Source of the DNA: Pseudomonas inefficax | Lineage (GTDB): Bacteria; Pseudomonadota; Gammaproteobacteria; Pseudomonadales; Pseudomonadaceae | Direction: 5' to 3' | Assembly: GCF_900277125.1 (NCBI RefSeq) | Contig: NZ_OPYN01000207.1 | Span: 1 to 64,000 of the forward strand | Length of the DNA: 64,000 nucleotides | Shown: positions 43,766-51,666 of the stretch, one piece after another | How the letters are laid out: the number at the start of each line of letters is the position of its first letter | How positions within the stretch are numbered: the first letter of the stretch is position 1 | Program-made: the position numbers and the translations under genes | The notes under the pieces: model-generated | Seen by the model: only the letters and a program-made list of their open reading frames with translations | Database searches by the model: none | Told to the model about the DNA's origin: nothing

Positions 43766-44251
43766 ATGATCGCCCGCGCCCGCCCGCTGCTGCTCGCCGC
43801 CCTGATCGCATGGCTGGCACTGCTGGCGGGCTGCGCCAGCTGGGGCGGTGACGACTGGCGCGAACCCGAGGTGCACCTGGTCGAAGTGGAGACGGTCAAG
43901 GCTAGGTTGCTGGAGCAGGAGTTCGTCCTGCATCTGCGAATCGACAACCCCAATGACAGCCGCCTGTTCATCCGCAACCTGTCGTACGCCATACGCCTCA
44001 ACGACCTGTTGCTGGTGCAGGATGAAACCAGCGTATGGCGCAGTGTCGGCGGGCATGCCCGGCGCACTTTCAAGATCACCGCGCGGACCAACCTGTGGCA
44101 GCACCTGAAGCCTCTGGCCAAGCTGCTGAAAAGCGAACAACCGCTGCATTACAGCCTGCAAGGCGAACTGGCGACCGGGTTGCTCATCCATCGGGACCTG
44201 CACTTGTCGCGCAGTGGTGAGATAATCCCCGGCGATTACAAACCGGAGTAA
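43766..44251 (+). CDS. LEA type 2 family lipoprotein, 161 aa
   Basis: The N-terminal signal has a lipobox LLAGC (Cys about 23). The rest matches the water-stress/hypersensitive-response (LEA-2) beta-sandwich domain: 'QEFVLHLRIDNPNDSRLFIR' (about 52-71), 'LSYAIRLNDLLLVQDE' and 'YSLQGELATGLLIHRDLHL'. Such lipoproteins stay in the envelope; their function is unknown, though the plant fold family is tied to desiccation stress. It is third in the DUF6231-ychJ-LEA-SEC-C group with 2- to 7-base gaps. Confidence 0.88.
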   Translation: MIARARPLLLAALIAWLALLAGCASWGGDDWREPEVHLVEVETVKARLLEQEFVLHLRIDNPNDSRLFIRNLSYAIRLNDLLLVQDETSVWRSVGGHARRTFKITARTNLWQHLKPLAKLLKSEQPLHYSLQGELATGLLIHRDLHLSRSGEIIPGDYKPE

Positions 44252-44258
44252 CCCTGCA

Positions 44259-44456
44259 ATGTCCCAGCAACCCCACGTTCATGGCCCTGACTGCAACCAC
44301 GATCATGATCACCACCACGATCATGGCCATGTACACGGCCCGCACTGCAACCACGGCCACCAGGAGCCGGTACGCAACGCCTTGAAGGACGTTGGCCGTA
44401 ACGATCCGTGCCCGTGCGGTAGCCAGAAAAAGTTCAAGAAGTGCCACGGCGCCTGA
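44259..44456 (+). CDS. His-rich SEC-C metal-binding protein, 65 aa
   Basis: A small cytoplasmic protein in two parts: residues 1-35 are rich in His, Asp, Asn and Cys with repeats such as HGPDCNHDHDHHHDHGH and HGPHCNHGH, and residues 48-63 carry the SEC-C zinc motif 'DPCPCGSQKKFKKCHG'. The SEC-C motif is the one at the C-terminus of SecA. The His tract suggests storage or delivery of zinc, nickel or copper. It lies 7 bases downstream of the LEA-type gene, the last of the four-gene group; no terminator is visible. Confidence 0.88.
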   Translation: MSQQPHVHGPDCNHDHDHHHDHGHVHGPHCNHGHQEPVRNALKDVGRNDPCPCGSQKKFKKCHGA

Positions 44457-44510
44457 GCTGAACAGCACTTGCGCGTCCCTGCCGTGGGCCGCGCAGTGGG
44501 TAGCCGGGGC

Positions 44511-45707
44511 CTAGCTGGCCCTGGCAGGCCCTGAAAACTTGCGCTGCAGCAACCCGGCGGTGGCCATGAGCAGCACGATGCACAGGGCCATGCAAATGGC
44601 ATTGGTACCCTCCCAACCGACCGTGCCCAGCAACAGCGCCGGGCTGAACGCGCCAACGGTCGCGAATACCGCGATGGCCAGATCGTTCTTCCCCTGCATC
44701 TGCATCGCTGCCGGGCTGTTTTGCAGCGTCTGCGCCAACAGCGCACCACCGCCCACGTAGGTCAGGTTCCAACCCAGGCCCAGGGCTATCAGTGACAAGG
44801 TCATCATCGCGTAGCTGTGCGACCACATGTTCATGGCCGTGCAACCGATCAGCAGGCCCAGACCGAGACAGATGGTGGCCCTGATGCCGAGCTTGTGGAT
44901 GATGGCGCCGGTGAAAAACGATGGCGCAAACATGGCAATCACATGCCATTGAATCGCCAGGCGAACGTCGGAAAAGTCCTCATGCATGTGTTTCATGTGC
45001 ATGGACGCCTGGATCATCAGCAGATTCATGATCCCGTATCCCAGCGCGGCCACTGCCATGGCCACGGCAACCACCGGGCTCAGCGGCTCGGCGGCCGTGC
45101 CAGCCGGTTTCGCTGCACGGTCATTACTGGCGGTGCCGGTATCGCCGGGCAGGCAGGCCGCTGTCAGCAAGGACATCACCGCCAGGCCGACAAAAGCGGC
45201 GTAGCACAGCGAAAACAGCGGATACCCACCAATGTCCCTAAGCCACTCGGTGAGTGTCGGCCCGACCACGGCAGCGATCACCCCACCGGCCACGACCAGG
45301 GAAAGCGCTTTGGGCTTCAGGTCCTGGGCCAGATTGTCGGTGGCCGCAAAGCGATTGAAGTTGGCAAACGCAATGTAGATGCCCAACGCCGAATGGCTGA
45401 TCACCAGCATCGGGAAGTGCTGGTACTGCACCGCCAGGTAGCCACTGATGCCAGACACCGCCAACGGGATCGAGCCCAGCATGAAGGCGCGCTTGCGGCC
45501 AATACGGCTCATCAGCCTGGAGACCGGATAGGTCGCCAGCATCAGGCAGAGGAACTGGAAACCATAGGGCACGGTGGACCACGTGGCGGCAGGCGCCAGC
45601 GCCGCCCCGACAATGGCCGCCATGGTCACGGACATGACCGCAGTCGTCAGGTTGATCGATTGCGCGGTGAAATACAGGTACGTGCGCCGCGGAAGTGTGC
45701 TCGGCAT
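44511..45707 (-). CDS. MFS transporter
   Basis: A 398-residue major facilitator with about 12 helices. The MFS motif A appears as 'SRLMSRIGRKRAFMLGS' between helices 2 and 3, and a His/Met-rich loop ('MIQASMHMKHMHEDF') precedes 'IQWHVIAMFAPSFFTG' in the second half. The loop could contact a metal or cation, but the substrate is unknown. The start (MPSTLPRRTYLYF) has only a weak upstream site. It is divergent from the MocR gene across 155 bp, so that regulator probably controls it. Confidence 0.88.
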   Translation of the reverse strand: MPSTLPRRTYLYFTAQSINLTTAVMSVTMAAIVGAALAPAATWSTVPYGFQFLCLMLATYPVSRLMSRIGRKRAFMLGSIPLAVSGISGYLAVQYQHFPMLVISHSALGIYIAFANFNRFAATDNLAQDLKPKALSLVVAGGVIAAVVGPTLTEWLRDIGGYPLFSLCYAAFVGLAVMSLLTAACLPGDTGTASNDRAAKPAGTAAEPLSPVVAVAMAVAALGYGIMNLLMIQASMHMKHMHEDFSDVRLAIQWHVIAMFAPSFFTGAIIHKLGIRATICLGLGLLIGCTAMNMWSHSYAMMTLSLIALGLGWNLTYVGGGALLAQTLQNSPAAMQMQGKNDLAIAVFATVGAFSPALLLGTVGWEGTNAICMALCIVLLMATAGLLQRKFSGPARAS

Positions 45708-45739
45708 GGCGTGTGCTCACGGTAGGTGGACAGGGTAAT

Positions 45740-45764
45740 TGTCGGCACGGGAAAAGTGCCGACA
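45740..45764. promoter_or_regulatory. 9-bp dyad in the MFS/MocR intergenic region
   Basis: TGTCGGCAC-GGGAAAA-GTGCCGACA is a perfect inverted repeat with a 7-base spacer, 33 bases upstream of the MFS start. It is a candidate binding site for the divergent MocR regulator. Confidence 0.45.
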
Positions 45765-45824
45765 GGTGCATGGTGGCATCTGTCGAACCCAGCGATGCGA
45801 ACAGTCGACGCACTTTCCGATTAA

Positions 45825-45848
45825 CTGTTAGGCTGTTTTTTCTAACAG
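45825..45848. promoter_or_regulatory. CTGTTAG-N10-CTAACAG dyad next to the MocR start
   Basis: A 7-bp inverted repeat with a 10-base T-rich spacer ends 14 bases before the MocR ATG. Its position suggests autoregulation; the dimer spacing is plausible for a helix-turn-helix protein. Confidence 0.45.
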
Positions 45849-45862
45849 CTGCTGGACCCGCC

Positions 45863-47203
45863 ATGCGCCCGCACAGCCTTCTTGCTCAGTTGAAACAGCG
45901 CCTCGAAGCCGGCGAATGGCTGCCCGGCCAGCGCATGCCGTCCATCCGCAAACTGACGGCGGCAATTGGCTGCAGCTACCACGATGTCGTCTCCAGTTAT
46001 GCCCGGCTGGTCAGCGAAGGTGTGTTGACCGCCATTCCTGGCCGCGGCTACTTCGTCGCCAGCCACACACGACAAACCGGCGCGGTGGATGCGCCCGCAG
46101 GCATGTCCGCAGACCCGTTGTTCAAGCTGCTGCAGGGGGGCCAGCACTACACCAAACTGGGCAGCGGCTGGCTGCCACCCGCCTGGCGTGACACCGAGCT
46201 GCTGGCCAAGGCGATTCGGCGCACGGCGCGGCTGGAACAGAGTTCGCTGGCCGAATATGGCGACATCCAGGGTTACCTGCCCATGCGCAAACAGTTGTGC
46301 GTGCACCTGAAACGCCTGACCCGTGTCGATGCCCGGCCCAGCCAGTTGCTGACTACACTGGGCGCCACACAAGCGCTGGACCTGGTGGCGCGGTTGTTGA
46401 TCAAGCCAGGGGATCACGTGTTCGTCGACGAACCCGGCAATGGCAACCTGATCAAGCTGATCCAGTTGGCCGGCGGCCACGTGGTCGGGGTGCGCCGAAC
46501 CCAGGACGGGCCAAGCGTGGAAGACATGAAGGAGCACCTGGCCAGGCACAAGGTCAAGGCATTCTTCTGCAACAGCACCTTCCACAACCCGACCGGCGGC
46601 AACATCAGCCCGCACAATGCCTTCAACGTCCTGCGCCTGGCGGTGGAACACGACTTCTTCGTGGTCGAGGACGATGTCTACGGCGACTTCAGCCCGGGTG
46701 TGCGCCAGACCTTTGCCGAACTGGACAACCTTGAGCGGGTCATCTACATCGGCAGCTTCTCGAAATGCCTGTCCGCCTCATTGCGGGTGGGCTACATCGC
46801 CTGCTCGGCAGAGCTGATAGAGCCACTGACGCGCCTGAAGCTGCTGACCTGCGTGGCGGTGCCGGCGTTTTGCGAACGCTTCGTCAACACCATCTTGTCC
46901 GACGGCACTTATGCCCGGCACATGCAAGACCTGCAGCAGCGCCTGGTCCGGCAGCAAGCGCAGACCCAGCAGTTGTTGCGGGCACGTGGCTGGCAGTTCG
47001 ACATAACGCCCCAAGGCGGCATGTTCCTGTGGGTCTACCACCCCGAACTGGCCGACCTTCAGCCTTTCATGCGTCGCCTGGAACAGCACCAGGTGCTATT
47101 GATGCCAGGCTCGGCCTTCGCCGTCAGCCGTGACTATCAAAGCCTTGCTCGCATCAATTGCACGCACTTTTCCGACGCCGTGGCCGAACATTTCAAGGTT
47201 TGA
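45863..47203 (+). CDS. MocR-type PLP-dependent transcriptional regulator
   Basis: A 446-residue GntR/MocR chimera. An N-terminal winged helix ('RMPSIRKLTAAIGCSYHDVV', about 24-43) is fused to a class I aminotransferase-like domain (from about 90) in which 'VFVDEPGNGNLIKLI' and the PLP-lysine motif 'GSFSKCLSASLRVGY' are kept. Such regulators bind PLP or an adduct rather than catalyse transamination. The ATG at 45863 is chosen because the helix-turn-helix starts there; the longer ORF reads through the intergenic dyads. It is divergent from the MFS gene. Confidence 0.92.
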   Translation: MRPHSLLAQLKQRLEAGEWLPGQRMPSIRKLTAAIGCSYHDVVSSYARLVSEGVLTAIPGRGYFVASHTRQTGAVDAPAGMSADPLFKLLQGGQHYTKLGSGWLPPAWRDTELLAKAIRRTARLEQSSLAEYGDIQGYLPMRKQLCVHLKRLTRVDARPSQLLTTLGATQALDLVARLLIKPGDHVFVDEPGNGNLIKLIQLAGGHVVGVRRTQDGPSVEDMKEHLARHKVKAFFCNSTFHNPTGGNISPHNAFNVLRLAVEHDFFVVEDDVYGDFSPGVRQTFAELDNLERVIYIGSFSKCLSASLRVGYIACSAELIEPLTRLKLLTCVAVPAFCERFVNTILSDGTYARHMQDLQQRLVRQQAQTQQLLRARGWQFDITPQGGMFLWVYHPELADLQPFMRRLEQHQVLLMPGSAFAVSRDYQSLARINCTHFSDAVAEHFKV

Positions 47204-47235
47204 GCGCCTGCCTTGATTTTTGAGGTAGTGCGCAA

Positions 47236-47455
47236 ATCGAGCGCCGCCCGCGCGGCGCTTCGCAGCACAAGGCTGCTCCTACATCTGTTTCGGGCCAGTA
47301 ACGCCTGTGCCAGTGCACGCGACCGCCTTGTTCGTACGACGCAATATCGAGCCATACGCCAAAGCGTTCGCGCACAAACCTCACAGGAATAATTGGCCCG
47401 AAACAGATGTAGGAGCAGCCTTGTGCTGCGAAGCGCCGCGCGGGCGGCGCTCGAT
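47236..47455. repeat. 62-bp perfect inverted repeat with 96-base spacer (REP-related)
   Basis: The arms 47236-47297 and 47394-47455 are exact reverse complements over 62 bases. Each contains the CAGCACAAGGCTGCTCCTAC core seen at 12.93 kb, extended outward by a GCGCCGCCCGCGCGGCGC palindrome. The 96-base spacer is not repetitive; it can be read in one minus-strand frame with genome-like codons but has no ribosome-binding site. The 377-base gap holds nothing else. Confidence 0.9.
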
Positions 47456-47580
47456 CTCACAGGCACCACACACCCCATGGCAAGCACAAAAAATAAACCG
47501 CCCAGGGACCTTGCACGGCGCCTGCGCGCTCACTACCTTAGCGCCTTTCAAACTCGCCACGCCTTGCAGGAGCCCTCGTC

Positions 47581-50022
47581 ATGGCCGCCCCCGCCTTTCC
47601 TCCATTCCGCCCGCGGTTCGCAACCGCTGCCACGCTGCTCGGCATGCTCGGGCTGGCCGGCTGCCAGACGGGCGGCTACCAGGACAGCGTGCCACCGACC
47701 AGCGGCGTGCAGCCGCTCAAAGGCCTCGCGCAGAACGTTTCGGTTCGGCGCAACGCGATGGGCGCACCACTGATCGAAAGCAGCAGCTTCCATGACGCCC
47801 TGTTCAGCCTGGGTTATGTGCATGCCGGCGACCGCATCGAGCAGATGGTTGCCATGCGCCTGCTGGCCCAGGGCCGCCTGGCAGAACTGGCCGGCAGCGA
47901 GGCGCTGGACATCGACCGCCTGATGCGCGCAGCCAACCTCAAGCAGAGCGCCGCCCAGCAGTACGCCGACGCCTCGCCTCGGCTCAAGCGCTTCTTCGAA
48001 GTGTATGCCCGCGGGGTCAACGCCTACCTGTTCCGCTACCGCGACAAGCTGCCCGCCAGCTTGGCTGGCAGTGGCTACCGCCCCGAATACTGGAAGCCCG
48101 AAGACTCGGCGCTGATCTTCAGCCTGTATGCCTTCAGCCAGTCGGTGAACCTGCAGGAAGAACTGAGCGCCCTGACCCTGGCGCAGAAAGCCGGCAGCGA
48201 CAAGCTGGCCTGGCTGCTGCCCGGTGCCCCGGACGAGCCGTTGGCCGAGGCCGAAGTGGACAAGCTCAAGGGCCTGAACCTGGCCAGCCAGTTGCCGGGA
48301 CTACCGGCCCTGGCAGCTGCCAGCCAGAAGCTGGCCGACCTTGACCTTCTGGGCAGCCCGGGCTCGGCCAACCTGGCCCTGGCGCCGCAGCGCAGTCGCA
48401 GCGGCAAAAGCCTGCTGGCCAGCGACAGCCGCGCCGCCTGGGCCCTGAGCCCGGTGCAGATCCACACCGGCAAGTATCAGGTCGCCGGCCTGTCGTTGCC
48501 TGGCCTGCCGATCGTGCTGGCCGGCTACAACGGCAAGCTGGCCTGGAGCAGCAGCGCGGTCATGGCCGACAACCAGGACCTGTACCTGGAGCAACTGCGC
48601 CATCAGGGCAGCCAGCTGAGCTACCTGGCCGACGGCAAATGGCTGCCGGCCCGCGCCCGTAGCGAAACCTTCTTCGTCCGCGGCCAGCGCCCGCTGCGCG
48701 AGGTGATGTACGACACCCGCCACGGCACCCTTCTGGCCCAGCCAGGCAATGCCAGCCTGGGCCTGGCGCTGAACCTGCCACAGTTCAAGGGCGACCGCAG
48801 CCTGGATGCGCTGTTCGACCTGACCCGTGCCAAGAGCGTGGAGCGGGCCTTCGACAGTACCCGTGAAGTGACCTCCGCCGCCCTCAACTTCGTCTTCGCC
48901 GAACCCGAGCACATCGGCTGGCAAGTCAGTGGCCGCTACCCCAACCGCCGCGAAGGCCAGGGCCTGCTGCCCTCGCCGGGCTGGGACGGGCGCTACGACT
49001 GGGACGGCTATGCCGACCCGATGCTGCACCCTTATGACCAGGACCCACCCGCCGGCTGGATCGGCCACGCCAACCAGCGCAGCCTGCCGCGTGGCTATGG
49101 CATGCAGCTGTCCAGCACCTGGTACTACCCCGAACGCGCCGAGCGCCTGGCCCAACTGGCCGGCAATGGCCGCCACGACAGCCGCAGCCTGATGGCCCTG
49201 CAGAACGACCAGACCACCCTGCTGGCCGACAAGCTCAAGCAGATGTTCGACGCCCCGGGGATGGCCCAGCCGCTCAAGCAGGCGATCGATGCCCTGCCCG
49301 CCGCACAGCGCGACAAGGCCCGCGACGCGCTGGCCCGGCTCAAGGCCTTCGATGGCCGCCTGAGCCCGGTGTCGAGCGATGCCGCACTGTACGAACTGTT
49401 CCTCCAGGAAGTGGCCCGGCAAACCTTCCTCGACGACCTGGGCCCTGAATCCGGCGCGGCCTGGCAGGCTTTCGTCAGCAATGCGCGGTTGTCGTTCTCG
49501 GCGCAGGCCGACCACCTGCTGGGCCGCGACGACAGCCCGTTCTGGGATGACCGCAATACCCCGCAGAAGGAAGACAAGCCGGCCATCCTGGCCCGCAGCC
49601 TGGCTGGCGCAGTGGATGCCGGCACTGCGCAACTGGGTGCTGACCGCCGCGCCTGGCAGTGGGGCAAGCTGCACCAGTACCGCTGGCCTGCTCCGGCCTA
49701 CCATGGCCTGGGCGATACCCTTGAACGCTCACCGCAGGCTGCCGGTGGTGACTTCACCACCCTGGCCCTGACGCCATACGCCTGGGGGAGCGACTTCGAC
49801 ACCCGCCTGCCGGCCTCGGCACGGATGATCGTCGACTTCGGCCAGGCCGAGCCGTTGCAGGTGCTGACCAGCAGCGGGCAGTCCGGCAACCCGGCCAGCA
49901 AGCATTACAGCGACGGGCTGGACGCCTGGTTCAAAGGGCGCTTCATGAGCCTGCCGCTGCAGCAGCAGAACTTCGGGCGGGCGTATGGCAACCAGCGTCT
50001 GACGTTGGTGCCTGGGCGATAA
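47581..50022 (+). CDS. Penicillin acylase-family (Ntn hydrolase) lipoprotein
   Basis: An 813-residue exported amidohydrolase. The signal ends at a lipobox LAGC (Cys about 28). The N-terminal alpha part has 'HDALFSLGYVHAGDRIEQM' (about 71-89), and the autoprocessing Ser should be Ser262 in 'LGSPGSANLALAPQRSRSGK', aligned with the GS-N-WA motif of family S45; the usual Trp is missing. The C-terminal part contains 'GDFTTLALTPYAW' and 'ASARMIVDFG'. The family cleaves acyl-amides such as penicillins, cephalosporins or N-acyl homoserine lactones; the substrate here is not predictable. GGAG lies 9 bases before the ATG. Confidence 0.85.
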   Translation: MAAPAFPPFRPRFATAATLLGMLGLAGCQTGGYQDSVPPTSGVQPLKGLAQNVSVRRNAMGAPLIESSSFHDALFSLGYVHAGDRIEQMVAMRLLAQGRLAELAGSEALDIDRLMRAANLKQSAAQQYADASPRLKRFFEVYARGVNAYLFRYRDKLPASLAGSGYRPEYWKPEDSALIFSLYAFSQSVNLQEELSALTLAQKAGSDKLAWLLPGAPDEPLAEAEVDKLKGLNLASQLPGLPALAAASQKLADLDLLGSPGSANLALAPQRSRSGKSLLASDSRAAWALSPVQIHTGKYQVAGLSLPGLPIVLAGYNGKLAWSSSAVMADNQDLYLEQLRHQGSQLSYLADGKWLPARARSETFFVRGQRPLREVMYDTRHGTLLAQPGNASLGLALNLPQFKGDRSLDALFDLTRAKSVERAFDSTREVTSAALNFVFAEPEHIGWQVSGRYPNRREGQGLLPSPGWDGRYDWDGYADPMLHPYDQDPPAGWIGHANQRSLPRGYGMQLSSTWYYPERAERLAQLAGNGRHDSRSLMALQNDQTTLLADKLKQMFDAPGMAQPLKQAIDALPAAQRDKARDALARLKAFDGRLSPVSSDAALYELFLQEVARQTFLDDLGPESGAAWQAFVSNARLSFSAQADHLLGRDDSPFWDDRNTPQKEDKPAILARSLAGAVDAGTAQLGADRRAWQWGKLHQYRWPAPAYHGLGDTLERSPQAAGGDFTTLALTPYAWGSDFDTRLPASARMIVDFGQAEPLQVLTSSGQSGNPASKHYSDGLDAWFKGRFMSLPLQQQNFGRAYGNQRLTLVPGR

Positions 50023-50066
50023 GAGATATATCGGGGAGGCTGAGAGGCGCTTGATCGGACCTTCTC

Positions 50067-50552
50067 AGCGCCTGTGAGATCGAGCGCCGCCCGCGCGGCG
50101 CTTCGCGGGACAAGCCCGCTCCCACCTCGACCACACCGGTCTCAAGCCATGTGCAAATACCTGTAGGAGCGGCCTTGTGTCGCGATGGGGCGCGAAGCGG
50201 CCCCAGGTTTTCAGCTCCGCAGCAAAGATTGCCGGGGCCGCTGCGCGGCCCATCGCGACACAAGGCCGCTCCTACAAGGGCCAGTGCTGGCTTGAAGAGA
50301 TATCCAAGACAGTTGCTCCCACATTTGTTGCAACGTGGCCATGCCTGTGGGAGAGGCGTTGCTCGTCTTGGTGGAGTGTTTGAGTCCGGTGAGGCGGCGG
50401 TAGCGCCAGCCGGGAAACCGCGCCAAGGCAACAAGGCTGGCAACCATGGCCTGACAGGTCCGGCACGTTGCAACAAATGTGGGAGCGGCGGTGCGGCGAT
50501 CCGACTTGTCCCGCGAAGCGCCGCGCAGGCGGCGCTCGATCTCACAGGCGCT
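50067..50552. repeat. Nested inverted-repeat island
   Basis: The island holds three inverted pairs. An outer pair 50067-50114 / 50505-50552 matches at 47 of 48 bases and carries the GCGCCGC...GCGGCGC palindrome. Inside it are a type B REP pair (about 50160-50204 / 50234-50279) and a perfect 23-bp pair (50315-50337 / 50464-50486) around GGGAGC-type ends and GTTGCAAC. The 126-base spacer inside the last pair is G/C-rich and unclassified. The 627-base gap between two plus-strand genes contains no supported gene. Confidence 0.85.
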
Positions 50553-50649
50553 GCCAATTGCCAGCCCGGCACCTGCCAGCCCCACCCTGTCCGAACTTCT
50601 CTCCTCCGCCACGGCTCCTAACTGGTAACCCAATCAGTGCACAAAGCCC

Positions 50650-51666
50650 ATGGACCTCGTAATCGCCCGCCCCGAAGGGCTCTATTGCCCCCCCGGTGAT
50701 TTCTATATCGACCCGTGGCGGCCCGTAGACCGGGCCGTAATTACCCATGGCCATGGCGACCATGCCCGCATCGGCAACCGCCATTACCTCACCGCCGCCC
50801 CAGGCGCCGGCATCCTGCGCAGCCGCCTGGGCCAGGACATCAACCTGCAAACCCTGCCCTACGGCGAACGCCTGCTGCACCATGGCGTTACCCTGAGCCT
50901 GCACCCGGCCGGGCATGTACTGGGCTCGGCGCAAGTGCGCCTGGAGTACCAGGGCGAGGTGTGGGTCGCCTCCGGGGACTACAAAGTGGAGCCCGACGGC
51001 ACCTGCACGCCGTTCGAACCGGTGCGCTGCCACACGTTCATCACCGAATCGACCTTCGGCCTGCCAATCTACCGTTGGCCCAGCCAGGGCGAGATCTTCA
51101 CCGGCATCAATGCCTGGTGGCGCGCCAATAGCGAACAGGGCAAAGCCAGCGTGCTGTTCTGCTATGCCTTCGGCAAGGCCCAGCGAATCCTCCACGGGTT
51201 GGACGCCAACATTGGTCCTGTCCTCGTGCATGGCGCTGTAGAACCGCTCAACCGAGTGTACCGGGACGCTGGCGTCTACCTTCCGCAAACCCGTTATGTC
51301 GGCGATATCCCACGCAACGACCCGCTGCTGCGCCAGGCACTGGTCCTGGCACCGCCTTCGGCTGGTGGCAGCAGCTGGATGCGCCGTTTCGGCGACTACA
51401 GCGATGCCTTTGCCAGTGGCTGGATGCTATTGCGCGGCACCCGCCGCCGGCGTGGGGTAGACCGCGGTTTCGTGCTCTCGGACCATGCCGATTGGCCGGG
51501 TTTGCTCTGGGCCATCGGCCAGACTGGCGCAGAACGCGTGATGGTCACCCATGGCTCGGTCAATGTGCTGGTGCGCTACCTCATCGAACAAGGCCTCGAC
51601 GCACGCGCCTTCGTGACCGAGTACGGCGAGGAAGATGACGTTGTAGCCGCGGAGGCAGACGCATGA
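50650..51666 (+). CDS. Ligase-associated DNA exonuclease (MBL fold, Exo)
   Basis: A 338-residue metallo-beta-lactamase/beta-CASP nuclease of the type annotated 'ligase-associated DNA exonuclease'. The metal motif HGHGDH is at about 33-38 (THGHGDHAR), later metal residues lie in 'LHPAGHVLGSAQV' and 'VWVASGDYKVEPDG', and the beta-CASP part has 'FCYAFGKAQRILHGL' and 'FVLSDHADWPGL'. It overlaps the ligase gene by 4 bases (ATGA). In P. putida the homologous cluster Exo-Lig-Lhr-MPE has been studied as a nucleic-acid repair set; its exact role in the cell is still open. Confidence 0.93.
   Translation: MDLVIARPEGLYCPPGDFYIDPWRPVDRAVITHGHGDHARIGNRHYLTAAPGAGILRSRLGQDINLQTLPYGERLLHHGVTLSLHPAGHVLGSAQVRLEYQGEVWVASGDYKVEPDGTCTPFEPVRCHTFITESTFGLPIYRWPSQGEIFTGINAWWRANSEQGKASVLFCYAFGKAQRILHGLDANIGPVLVHGAVEPLNRVYRDAGVYLPQTRYVGDIPRNDPLLRQALVLAPPSAGGSSWMRRFGDYSDAFASGWMLLRGTRRRRGVDRGFVLSDHADWPGLLWAIGQTGAERVMVTHGSVNVLVRYLIEQGLDARAFVTEYGEEDDVVAAEADA

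Noticed and set aside
47193..47384. Small minus-strand frame crossing the 62-bp inverted repeat
   Set aside because: The part in the spacer has plausible codons, but the frame continues through the repeat arm, lacks a ribosome-binding site and matches no family I know. It is noted with the repeat only.
50151..50621. Overlapping open frames in the nested repeat island
   Set aside because: Their translations are made of repeat-derived peptides (for example CRDGLRSSP-like), common to all REP loci, so they are not genes.
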